In this document: in pieces, positions 7,901 through 14,546 of the stretch | Position numbering within the stretch: position 1 is the first letter of the stretch | Layout: every line of letters starts with the position of its first letter | DNA from: Chloromonas sp. AAM2 | Taxonomy: Eukaryota; Chlorophyta; Chlorophyceae; Chlamydomonadales; Chlamydomonadaceae | Length of the DNA stretch: 14,546 nt | Reading direction: 5' to 3' | NCBI GenBank assembly: GCA_004335635.1 | Contig: QAXH01006391.1 | Location: forward strand, 5,659-20,204 | Notes under the pieces: generated by a model | Seen by the model: only the letters and a program-made list of their open reading frames with translations | The model's database searches: none | What the model was told of the DNA's origin: nothing | Made by a program: the position numbers and the translations under genes

Positions 7901-10900
7901 GATACTCTTATCGCTGTCCACAGCCGGCAGATACACGTCCGTTGGGTTTGACGGCATGCGGTAAAAGTGGCCCTGGTAGGACTGCACGTCCAGCCCCTGG
8001 CTGCAGCGCACGCGCATGACCGCTTCCAAGGCCTGGGGACGGACCAGGTTCCACTTGAGGTCGTTGAGAACCTGCAGGAGAAACGGAAATGGAAACGCCA
8101 GCACGCCATTGTGAACGTAGGCGTGGCAAATGTGTGGAAATGCGAGTCGAGTGGGAGATCAAACATGAGCAGCAGCCAATGAGCCGACTCCCGTCGTCGT
8201 CATGTCCCTAGGCGAGTGAGAGATATTAGTTTGCCTCACTGCCGGGTCTCATAGCTCATTGTCCCCTGTAATCATGATGTCCTTATACACCCCGTCTCAT
8301 TCATGTTTCACCCTCAGCTCTCCCAGATTCTGCACTTTCTCTAACCTGGTCGTGGTCCATGACAGGGTTGAAAGGCGTGTACTGGTACAGTGTGCCCCCT
8401 GTGGAGGCAACTAGGTCGCCCAGGGTGGCAACGTCCATGTAACCCTGGAACAGGCACAGGAGCAGCAAGGGATGCACCCGTCAGGAGCAGCATTGTCGCA
8501 CCAGGCTGACGGTCCGGGCAACGTGCCGCCCTCAGGCACACGCAAGAACCTCACCCTTCTTGTTCAGGGCTGACCTCAGCGGCTTGAGCCGTGAATTTGG
8601 GCACAGGAAAGAATCTGGAACAAGGCGAGTATGCAGCAAACATGATACAGGCCAAGCAGCCTTGCATCAATCACGCCCACACCAACACTCACACCCACAC
8701 CCACACAATCATGACTGCTCATACGCACACCACATAGCGCTAGATCTGCATCGCCCCCTCCCTCTCTCACCTGCGCCAGCAGCGCGATGTCTATGGCCAC
8801 TTGGTAGTCCGCCGCCTGCGTGGCCAGGCTCTTGACCGTGTTGTCGGACGACAGCAGCGCAGCAAGCTTGTCCTTGTCGCTGCCGCTAACACTGGTGAGG
8901 TCACGGGCCTGAAAACCGAATGAAACGAAGAAACAAAACAAGTCGGAAAAGCCGCAGCAGGACACGGAATAGGATGGACACCGCCCGGACCTGCCCTAAG
9001 CAAGGAAACAAAAAGAGAGAGGAAGCCGCACAGGACTTGTCAGATTCTCTTGACAAGTAGCCGTCGAATCGATTGCTTGGCAGGGGGTAACTTGCCTGCA
9101 TGGGCCGAAAACCACCATCTTTCAGAGTTGGACTCCCACCTCGAGGCGAATAAAACTCAGCGCCATGCCCTCCCATGGGGCAGGCGCCAGTCTGAGCCAG
9201 CAAATTTGCCACGTTTCATAGAAACCACGCAACCGGGAGAGCTACAACTAGGAGCGATGACGTCGACTGATCAACATGCACAAGACCCCATACTCGGTTT
9301 TGGTTGGAACAGCGTCTGCATGCTCCATGCAATAACTGATCAGAGAAGTGTCCATTCAGTTCCGAGGGTGACCCTGTGGGCACGCTGATTGTGCGATGCC
9401 AATCCGTAACTCGCAACACTCCCATCTGCGTATCCACTTCAGGTGCTTTGCTAGCATGACTGGCTAACCACTTGCATCGTTACTCCATATTCCTGTTTCT
9501 AAACGTCGGGCTGTCTCAGCCTCCCGTCTCCGTCTTTGATGATCATAATCTTGACACCGCCATGGCCTGTGCGTCGCACCTTTAGCGTGTGTACGGGCAG
9601 TTTCGCAAATGCATGACTCTTGAGAAAATTGATGCACCAGAGAACAACCAGCGGTGTAACAGCGTTGTCTCACCTTGAGCGTATGCAATCCCACGGACGG
9701 CAGGGTGGACATGAAGGCGTGCACCTTGCCGCCCTTCTCACGCAGCACCTGGACCGCAGCCTGCGGGGAAAACACGCACATGCACACATGGAGGTGTCAG
9801 TACATGCATGGTGTCAGTACATGCACATGCACATGCCTGCATGTACGTGCACATGGCGGTGCTGAGTGAAAACAGACTGGGCATTGGCACCATGTGACAG
9901 CAGATGCAGCACATACACTTGTGACACTAGCACAACGCCAGCTTTTGTGACACCTGAAAATGGTGTGAATTCGCTATTGCACCACGCCTTACTCTGGTGC
10001 CACTGGCAGAGAATAAACACACACACAAAGTACATCCACTTTCTTTCAGCTCACTAGCATCACCCCACAGCCTGTTGGGGTCTCCATGGGGAAACTCAAA
10101 CCTAATGAAAATGCGTGACTAATGAAAATGCGTGAAACTCGGTGAACGGATGTTACAGTGTATATGATGGAGGTAGGCCATACTCCAAACCTTCAAAACA
10201 TGGCTGGAGGGTGCAAAAAGAACTCTTTGCCAAACACCAAAACGCACCAAACTTTGATGCAGATGTTGTCCCCTTATCCTGACTGTCACACCTTTTTTAC
10301 CAGCATTTCCTGCCTTACCCTTCCCCTCTTTCCCCCTTCCATTCACCGATGTGCCCTCCCCTCTTTTCCCCCTTTCACCTCAATAGCCGCCCCTCCACAG
10401 CTGTCTCCCACGTGCGTGTTCGCCCACATGTCCGGCAGTGCCCTGAGCAGATCCTGAAGCCCCTCAAGGCTCTCGGACAGGGGCAGCAGGAGCGGAGCAC
10501 TGTCCGGCGCAAACACCTGCGTGTGTGAGAGTGTGTAGATGTGTGGGTGAGAGTGAGTCAGTGAGTGTATTGTTTTACATCTGTATCGTCCAACAAGTCA
10601 ACCAGAAGATGGATTAAGTGTGAGAGTGTGTACACATGGGACAGGGCCGATAGGAGGGCGCAAACACCTGTGTGTGTATGACACGACGAGTGGTTAGCGG
10701 TGAGCTGGAAGGGTGTCGCAGGAGCAAATGGTGTGCAAGGCAACTGTGGAGCTGAGGAGTGCGTGTTTGGAAAGGCACATGCTTATGTATGTACAGTCCA
10801 TGCACGTGTGGAGACGTGGTCCAGATGGGCTGGCCTTAGAACACAGGGTACATAGGCTACAATATAGGATGATGTGATCCTGAAGAAGACTCCAGGGGAA

Positions 10901-13900
10901 AATAGGTAGCTATCAGACTTCCTGACTTCTGCTGCTGTTGTTGACATCTCCCTCCACCAGCATCGACGGCTGACGCACGCAGGCATGCAAAGTTGAAGCC
11001 TGAAAGAGGCTATTACTCAAGCTTACGTCTTTATAGGATACGGCTTACCTCAACCACATCTCCCACTACCAGCATCTGTGGCTGCGAGGCGCCCGGCCGC
11101 AGCGAATAGAAGTGAAGCACGCTGTCGTACGTGGCCAAGCCAACAAGGGTGCGCTCGGGGTCTGCAGCAGTGCGACACTTAGGTGTGTGACCAAGGGTGT
11201 GGGGCAATCAGGCAGAGGTGCGGCCATGGGCAAGCATGTAGTTTCGAATCCGGGTCTTGGCACTCAGACAAGGACACTATTCAGTAATCACTGAGGCGGA
11301 GAGTTGCAAGTGAACCTGGTGCAAGTGGCATTGGTGCCAGCATGTGTTGGGCATGTCTTTCAGTATCATTGCCATGAATGGAATCTGCTCCTGCTGTCCC
11401 GTGCCGTCTCCTGAGACTCATCTTCCAGGTTGTTTGACATGGAAATGAAACAAGTGCTGCAAGTGTTAAACCTCCAAAACTTACAGGGCATGTCTTCCAG
11501 CGTCCGTGCTATGGCCGAGCAGGCCGTTGCCAGCGCGCCTGTGGCAACGGCTTGCTGGGACGCGTCCACGATGAAGAAGTGTGCGGGGTTCATGGGCGGC
11601 CGCACGCTGTACTCGGGGGTGGCCAGGTACTCCACGGACCCGCAGCAAAGCTCAGGGCGCTCGTCAGCATCGCGCCTGCGTACACACCATGTGTGTGCAT
11701 ACAGTTGGCAGCCAATTGTGCATGATTGGAAACCAATCGCCATACCCTACGCACATTGCGCGCATCTATACGGATGTATACAGACAGAAATCTGTTGCTT
11801 ATGGCATTTTATGAAGCGGGCTTGTGCAAACATATCTATCATGATGGGTAGGGGCAAACGCCCCCATGTGCATGCATATGATTGACACATGTGCCATCGG
11901 TTTGATACTTGTCTCTTGTGGCATGAAGTTTAGCCCATTGACTGACTACTGAGGTGGAAACACGTGCAAGATAATGTTGAGCACACGCTGTGCATGCATA
12001 TGACGCCAAACATGACAGAATGGTGTAGGCATGTCAACTAAACAGTGACGTACACGAGCACATATGCCTGGTCAATTCCGATGCTGTTTCTTTTGCTGCT
12101 CCTGCTGCTGTTGCTGTATCCGCATCTGCTGCTGTCGAGCCCGGCCCTGCTGTCGAGCCCGGCCCTGCTGTCGAGCCCTGCTGCTTCTGCCGCTGCTTCT
12201 GCCACTGCTTTTGATGCACCTGCTACCGTTAGCCTGCAGCGGATGATGCTCTGATTGTGCTGCTGCCCCTGCTGCTCCTCCTAATGCCATTTCTGCTGCT
12301 GCTGTTGCTGCTCCTCCTGCTACTGATCCCGCTGCTGCAGCTGCTGATCCTGTTGTTGACGGTGTGGCTTTCAGTCCTAAGGCCACTGAACCTACCTCAG
12401 CCCGTCCAACCCTTTCTCTTCTCCCACCTTCTCCCATCCGGCCCCAGGTGCACGAAGTACGCATCCGGCGTCTGGTTGGAGGCTCCACAGAAGTTGCACT
12501 GGAATGTCCTGCCCTGGCCGGTCCAGCGCATGAAGGGGTTCATGTACGCCTTGCAGCGAGAGCACCGCACGGGCCCAGAGGCTCCGCTGTCGACAATCTG
12601 TAAGGGGACGGTCACACATGAAACTTGGATCCAATTTGAATTTCAATTTGGTGTCAAAGGCGTCAGATGAGGCCCACATTTGGACCCAAATTGGCCAGTG
12701 GTCCCGTGTCCACGGTCACACAATGATTTGGGCAGCCAAATTTGCAAGAATGGCATCTAAGACGCTTGCCAGCACACAGCACACAGCCTCCAGCCACCCA
12801 TCAGCAGCTGACAAACCTATCTCTCTTGCTAGAGGCCTGGGCAGCATGCTTGGCAGCAGTAGTTGGTGAGTGTGCGTATCCACCAGTATGGTTGGCCATG
12901 TTGTGTGATTCAAGTGGGGGCACTGTTTTGGTCAAATTGAGGCACGTGGTCGAAGTTTCGAGTCAAACGGACATTGTCCTTGGTGTGGGCCACACCCAAT
13001 TTAGCACCCAGATTCAGCCCCATCCCTCAAGCGCCAACCCGTATTGTAATCCAGACTGGGGCCTGAATTTGTCGTGTGGCCGCAATCCAAATTTGGATTT
13101 CCAAATTGGGATCCGAATTGGGATCCAAATTTCCCGCCGCCTAACGACATGCAACAACACCACCATGTCGGCCAGGTTGGTGTGCTGTGTTGTTACTGTC
13201 TTTCCCGCATCTCAGGGACGAATCTCAAAACTCAGCCATGACAGGGACAAGGCAACTGTCCATGCATGTGCTGTTGGAAGGCTGCGTTGGTGCCCTGGCG
13301 CGTTTTGAAAGGATGCATGCCCCATATCTTATGCACAAGCTTATGCGCAAGGAGTTTCACCAGCTGAGAGCATTTGCTAAAAGCAAGCCCGTCAATAACC
13401 TGTTGAAACGTGCCCTCTGCACTCCAAATGAAGCCACGTGAGGATCACGCTCAGTGACCTGTATGGTCCACCTGCCTCTAGTTCCCCTGCCTACCTGCAA
13501 CCTGCTGTCGTCTGGTCCTGCCAGTGCCATGGGCGACACCACGACCGCAAAGGGCAGCGCGGAGTTGTTGAGCAGCTCCGAGGTGAAGGGGACCTGAGAG
13601 AAACGGTGCATAGTTCTTGTAAGTTCTACTATGTGCATAGCCGTGTCCAGCGATTGGGACTGACAGTGACAAGGACCTGACATGGGCAAATGCACAAGGC
13701 AATGAACTGATGAGGCATGGCATAGTGTTCCCTTCAAATCATCACTATTCAAGATGATTCATGACGCCAGTCCTCACATAACACATCCATGAGCCAACCG
13801 TGCCCAACACCGCATGTGCACGCTTCCTGGCTTGAACTGTCCCTGCCTGCTAAGATAGTTCACAAACACTTGGGCCATGCCATATGATCCAGCCCCTGCA

Positions 13901-14184
13901 TGCTTTGAGTCATACACTGTTCGAGTCTGGCTGGAGTATTGCCGGTGAGATTGCGGAGCAGATACCAATGTGACCGCTACAGATTTTGCAACAGAATTCC
14001 TCCGATTTCATGTGCCCTGCCCCTTTGGCCGACCCCTCCCAAGCCCCATGCTTCCTCGCACCTGATTAAGCGAGCTGCGCATGAACCGCGGCCCTGCGTT
14101 GCCATAGTCCTTGACCACAAAGCGGGAGGCGGCGGGCGGAGGCGGCACATGCTGGCCCCCCTGACGCGTCTCAAACAGGATCAC
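4758..14184 (-). CDS. SEC24: SEC24, COPII coat cargo-binding subunit (16-exon core, N-terminus missing)
   Basis: Sec24 pairs with Sec23 on Sar1-GTP at ER exit sites, forms the inner COPII coat and selects cargo for ER-to-Golgi vesicles. Sixteen minus-strand exons (14062-14184, 13495-13593, 12428-12597, 11485-11675, 11049-11161, 10379-10516, 9674-9760, 8771-8908, 8346-8444, 7844-8071, 7394-7527, 6533-6728, 6090-6224, 5651-5779, 5276-5386, 4758-4931) all have GT-AG borders and join in frame to 754 codons plus stop. Visible residues: zinc finger C86-x2-C89-x18-C108-x2-C111; trunk about 126-386; beta-sandwich about 387-490; helical about 490-617; gelsolin-like about 618-697; C-terminal segment 698-754. 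Motifs such as FETRQGGQ, PPPPAAS, KDYGNAGPR and GPDGRRRDADERPEL resemble the plant CEF/SEC24C and animal SEC24C/D branch (family knowledge from memory). Full-length family members are roughly 900-1,100 residues, so about 200-350 N-terminal residues are absent here and probably lie beyond the right edge. No start codon is assigned. Confidence 0.95.
5276..5386 (-). CDS. SEC24: SEC24 exon, gelsolin-like domain end (residues 661-697)
   Basis: It encodes DLLGISSYDELIRSTANLPL, LPRDTRPSAELHELLTQ. Relatives read LF.(V/I)(S/P)S...(I/L).......LP..D...S......(L/I) here. The acceptor is CCGCAG|GAC and the donor CAG|GTATGG, in phase 0. Confidence 0.95.
5651..5779 (-). CDS. SEC24: SEC24 exon, gelsolin-like domain (residues 618-660)
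   Basis: It encodes VGGLADGLVASGESLEQGGV, YLLENGRDALIYFDKDVS and PALLQ. The 'S.E.L...G(I/V)Y(L/F)L(D/E)NG' signature followed by a 'VS..LLQ' helix marks the gelsolin-like module. The acceptor is CTTCAG|GTT and the donor CAG|GTAACG, in phase 0. Confidence 0.96.
6090..6224 (-). CDS. SEC24: SEC24 exon, helical domain (residues 573-617)
   Basis: It encodes DGAKLDDRSVWCASMLSLPA, ARMTPLLYPRLVPFHKLL and ends GGLAE. DDR.......(S/L)S and the YPR(L/M)..(L/V)H/F strand leading to the gelsolin-like domain are typical. The acceptor is ATGCAG|GAC and the donor GAG|GTGAGC, in phase 0. Confidence 0.96.
6533..6728 (-). CDS. SEC24: SEC24 exon, helical domain (residues 507-572)
   Basis: It completes the split Arg codon, then reads RVAGALPGATLASVRESVTS, TLFAYRKYCAANSSTVQLIL and PEALKLLPLHALALLKGPALK. 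The AYRK.CA, QLILPE..KLLPL and ALLKS landmarks identify the helical domain. The acceptor is CACAG|G and the donor AAG|GTGGGC (phase 0 at the 3' end). Confidence 0.97.
6895..7026. repeat. 12-bp minisatellite, 11 units, in a SEC24 intron
   Basis: Eleven units of GTGGGTGRTCAT without interruption. The variable base runs G,G,A,G,G,A,G,A,A,A,A, so the first six units form two copies of a 36-bp higher-order block and the end is a homogenised A-type run. A-type units contain the palindrome TGATCA. It lies in the 665-nt intron 6729-7393. Confidence 0.97.
7394..7527 (-). CDS. SEC24: SEC24 exon, beta-sandwich to helical transition (residues 463-507)
   Basis: It encodes AALLYTALDGQRRIRVHTLA, then LPVTDSISNVFKGADLDTYT and CHLS, plus two bases of a split Arg codon. 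Relatives read CALLYT...G.RRIRV.TL.LP at this point. The acceptor is GTGCAG|GCT and the donor AGCAG|GTGCGT (phase 2). Confidence 0.96.
7553..7624. repeat. GT/CA microsatellite next to a SEC24 acceptor
   Basis: An imperfect (GT)n run on plus, interrupted by CGTGTGTTCACGC. On the transcript it is a (CA)n tract about 25-95 nt upstream of the acceptor at 7528-7530, where a polypyrimidine tract normally sits. Confidence 0.95.
7844..8071 (-). CDS. SEC24: SEC24 exon, beta-sandwich domain (residues 387-462)
   Basis: This is the longest exon, 76 codons in phase 0. It encodes VLNDLKWNLVRPQALEAVMR, then VRCSQGLDVQSYQGHFYR, a PTDVYLPAVDSDKSILATL strand and EKLSPGSECYLQ. The LRWN..RP..FEAVMRVRCSQG core is nearly invariant in plant Sec24 proteins. 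The acceptor is CTGCAG|GTT and the donor CAG|GTCAGC. Reading through the donor stops at 7760. Confidence 0.97.
8346..8444 (-). CDS. SEC24: SEC24 exon, end of trunk (residues 354-386)
   Basis: It encodes GYMDVATLGDLVASTGGTLY and then QYTPFNPVMDHDQ, matching 'Y.D(V/I)A(T/S)(L/I).......TGG.(V/L)Y.Y..F' with the D..(L/Q) entry to the next domain. The acceptor is TTCCAG|GGT and the donor CAG|GTTAGA; both ends are phase 0. This exon is in a different frame from the longest open reading at this locus and was found through its joins to its neighbours. Confidence 0.94.
8771..8908 (-). CDS. SEC24: SEC24 exon, trunk domain (residues 308-353)
   Basis: It begins ARDLTSVSGSDKDKLAALLS, continues with NTVKSLATQAADYQVAIDIAL and ends LLAQ. 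This is the trunk helix that in relatives reads 'L.....Y..LA.....(Y/C)QVC(V/I)D(I/L)F'. The acceptor is TTTTCAG|GCC and the donor CAG|GTGAGA. Both ends are phase 0. Confidence 0.94.
9674..9760 (-). CDS. SEC24: SEC24 exon, trunk domain (residues 279-307)
   Basis: A 29-codon phase-0 exon encoding AAVQVLREKGGKVHAFMSTL and PSVGLHTLK. It corresponds to the family segment '..AA..A(L/M)...GGK(L/V)..F.S.LP..G.G.L'. The acceptor is CCGCAG|GCT and the donor AAG|GTGAGA. Confidence 0.94.
9793..9826. repeat. 17-bp tandem duplication in a SEC24 intron
   Basis: Two adjacent copies of GGTGTCAGTACATGCAY, followed by a CATGCACATGC-rich stretch to about 9855 with partly self-complementary GCATGTACGTGCACATG. 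Confidence 0.9.
10103..10136. repeat. 17-bp tandem duplication in a SEC24 intron
   Basis: TAATGAAAATGCGTGAM occurs twice head to tail, with a single difference at the last base, inside intron 9761-10378. Confidence 0.93.
10379..10516 (-). CDS. SEC24: SEC24 exon, trunk domain (residues 233-278)
   Basis: It encodes VFAPDSAPLLLPLSESLEGL, then QDLLRALPDMWANT and ends GGAAIE, matching the 'F.PL....L.....S...I..LL..IP.MF' helix-turn of the trunk. The acceptor is CACGCAG|GTG and the donor GAG|GTGAAA, with phase 0 at both ends. A partial copy of this exon's 5' end and acceptor lies about 150 bp upstream on the transcript (10639-10677). Confidence 0.92.
10639..10677 (-). repeat. Partial duplicate of the SEC24 exon 10379-10516 5' end and acceptor
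   Basis: GGCGCAAACACCTG plus a following GT-rich tract is repeated from 10506-10527. On the minus strand both copies read a CA-rich tract, CAG, then GTGTTTGCGCC. A GGACAGGG on the exon side is also shared, with about 13 bp missing between the two shared blocks in the intronic copy. Splicing to this copy (exon start 10667) would read VFAPSYRPCPM and stop at 10614-10616. Confidence 0.8.
11049..11161 (-). CDS. SEC24: SEC24 exon, trunk domain (residues 195-232)
   Basis: It completes the split Tyr codon, then encodes PERTLVGLATYDSVLHFYSL and, after RPGAS, QPQMLVVGDVVE. These match the family's 'R..VG..T(F/Y)(D/N)...HF(Y/F)' strand and 'QP.M.VV.DV' strand. The donor is GAG|GTAAGC. The acceptor CTGCAG|AC leaves two bases for the split codon, matching the phase-1 end of the previous exon. 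Confidence 0.95.
11485..11675 (-). CDS. SEC24: SEC24 exon, start of the trunk domain (residues 131-195)
   Basis: The exon opens by completing the split Arg codon and reads RDADERPELCCGSVEYLA, followed by RPPMNPAHFFIVDASQQAV, ATGALATACSAIARTLEDMP, and the first base of a Tyr codon (donor CCT|GTAAGT, phase 1). RPEL.xGSVE(F/Y)(V/L)A and FF(L/I)(V/I)D.S are standard landmarks of the Sec24 trunk, a von Willebrand A-like fold that forms much of the coat interface. Confidence 0.96.
12081..12360. repeat. CTG/CAG-rich block with 18-bp tandem repeat, SEC24 intron
   Basis: About 280 bp dominated by CTG/TTG/CTC triplets on plus, so CAG/CAA/GAG on the transcript. It contains 2.8 copies of CTGCTGTCGAGCCCGGCC at 12129-12178. 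It lies in intron 11676-12427, beginning about 70 nt past the donor at 12427. Confidence 0.92.
12428..12597 (-). CDS. SEC24: SEC24 exon, zinc finger (residues 75-131)
   Basis: This exon carries the diagnostic Sec23/Sec24 zinc finger: IVDSGASGPVRC-SR-C, an 18-residue spacer containing KAYMNPFMRW, then CNFC, giving C-x2-C-x18-C-x2-C with all four cysteines present. It continues to YFVHLGPDGRR. The acceptor is TTACAG|ATT and the donor GAGAAG|GTGGGA. The last two bases form a split Arg codon with the next exon (phase 2). Reading through the donor meets a stop at 12397. Confidence 0.96.
12626..13136. repeat. Cluster of CCAAATT/AATTTGG motifs and palindromes, SEC24 intron
   Basis: About ten short CCAAATT-type motifs on both strands, including AATCCAAATTTGGATT and repeated GGGATCC.AATT near 13088-13133 and TTGGATCCAATTTGAATTTC near 12625. 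The two ends are roughly inverted relative to each other. It occupies most of intron 12598-13494 and is more A/T-rich than its surroundings. Confidence 0.7.
13495..13593 (-). CDS. SEC24: SEC24 exon, strands before the zinc finger (residues 42-74)
   Basis: The acceptor is TCTCAG|GTCCCC and the donor CAG|GTAGGC, with phase 0 at both ends. It encodes VPFTSELLNN, then the hydrophobic strand LPFAVVVSPMAL and ends DDSRLQ. This aligns with the family's 'QVP... PLA.. I.PLA' segment immediately N-terminal to the (I/V)VD.G.SGPVRC entry to the zinc finger, which the next exon supplies. Confidence 0.92.
14062..14184 (-). CDS. SEC24: SEC24 exon, pre-zinc-finger region (visible residues 1-41)
   Basis: The exon is bounded by a TTTCAG acceptor and a CAG|GTGCGA donor and is read in phase 0 at both ends. 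It starts VILFETRQGGQHV, then has PPPPAASRFVV and KDYGNAGPRFMR and ends SSLNQ. This is the Sec24C/D-type stretch just before the first folded strand, where animal SEC24C has a comparable VKDQGNASPR motif. It is the most upstream exon I can assign with good confidence. Confidence 0.88.
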
Positions 14185-14346
14185 CTGAAACCGGCATGGA
14201 AAATCAGCGTTGTACCGTTGGATGGGGCTGTTGCAAGAGTTTGGCGCTTGAAAATTGCATGCTACATTCCCCGTCTGCTCATCCTCCCTTGCCCTATGCG
14301 CCAGGCCGAACACACTCTAACAATGCAATCAGACAGATGCGGCTAC

Positions 14347-14429
14347 CTGAAAGGATTCTAGGAACGGTCCTAACAGTGTGAGCACGGGGCCACCCATGTA
14401 TTCGTACACGACTGGGCGGTGTGTATGGG
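14347..14429 (-). CDS. Possible additional SEC24 upstream exon
   Basis: The interval is open for 27 codons, bounded by a CTCCTCAG acceptor and a TTTCAG|GTAGCC donor, and it joins in phase 0 to the exon ending at 14184. It would read HTHRPVVYEYMGGPVLTLLG then PFLESFQ. It lacks the IDP..IPRP-type motif I expect just before FETRQ in Sec24C-type proteins and is unusually hydrophobic for that disordered region. It may be spurious, or part of a lineage-specific insertion. Confidence 0.28.
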
Positions 14430-14518
14430 CTGAGGAGTTAAGGACACAGGTCCTGACCATGAGTGGCCCAACCAGTCACCCACCAACCCAAAACCATGAT
14501 GCACACCAAAAGTGCTAC

Positions 14519-14546
14519 CTGCGTCTGTAATTACCCCCCCCCCCCC
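14519..14546 (-). CDS. Possible partial SEC24 exon running off the right edge
   Basis: A CAG|GTAGCA donor at 14519/14518 ends a short open stretch (VITDA preceded by GGG codons from the edge C13 run). Its last base would complete a GCC Ala codon with the candidate exon at 14347-14429, so the phases agree, but this has a one-in-three chance of happening at random. There are too few residues for any homology argument. Confidence 0.15.
14534..14546. repeat. C13 homopolymer at the window edge
   Basis: Thirteen consecutive C end the window. It may be genuine or the edge of an assembly contig, and it limits reading of the 5' part of SEC24. Confidence 0.9.

Noticed and set aside
11211..11265. tRNA-like B-box motif (GTTTCGAATCC) on plus
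   Set aside because: The bases flanking TTCGAAT do not form a T-arm stem, and I find no matching A box, anticodon arm or acceptor stem.
12072..12488. 138-codon minus frame rich in Gln, Ala and Arg
   Set aside because: It overlaps the zinc-finger exon in the wrong frame and otherwise derives from the CAG-rich intron repeat.

Overview
The window looks like nuclear DNA of a green alga, most likely in the Chlamydomonadales/Volvocales. The reasons are a gene broken into many short exons with GT-AG introns of about 260-900 nt, exons rich in G/C at third codon positions, introns full of GT/CA microsatellites and minisatellites, and a predicted protein whose closest remembered relatives are the plant/algal SEC24C (CEF) type. 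The genus cannot be named from the sequence alone.

Layout, left to right. Positions 1-365 are a GT microsatellite and a minisatellite with higher-order structure. Positions 657-1631 hold two plus-strand exons, the 3' end of an unrecognised gene with a low-complexity Ser/Thr/Pro/Gly-rich product. Positions 1632-4757 are a long tail-to-tail spacer with no recognised gene. It contains candidate TGTAA poly(A) signals facing each other (2861 plus; 3114 minus), an orphan minus-strand ORF (3214-3576) followed by TGTAA and an A10 tract, and a short repeat shared by 2814 and 4684.

Positions 4758-14184 (minus strand) are the main content: the conserved core of SEC24, the cargo-binding subunit of the COPII inner coat, rebuilt as 16 exons. 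The exons join in frame, total 2,265 nt (754 codons plus stop), and run in order through the zinc finger, trunk, beta-sandwich, helical, gelsolin-like and C-terminal segments. The disordered N-terminus should lie upstream; two phase-compatible but unconfirmed exons reach toward the right edge (14347-14429 and 14519-14546), and the window ends in a C13 run.

The SEC24 introns hold most of the unusual structure: a 12-bp minisatellite, a CAG-rich block with an 18-bp tandem repeat, a cluster of CCAAATT palindromes, CA-rich tracts next to acceptors, and a partial exon/acceptor duplication that makes a decoy 3' splice site. I found no undescribed multi-gene system. The window is essentially one housekeeping trafficking gene, the tail of another gene, and repeat-rich noncoding DNA.
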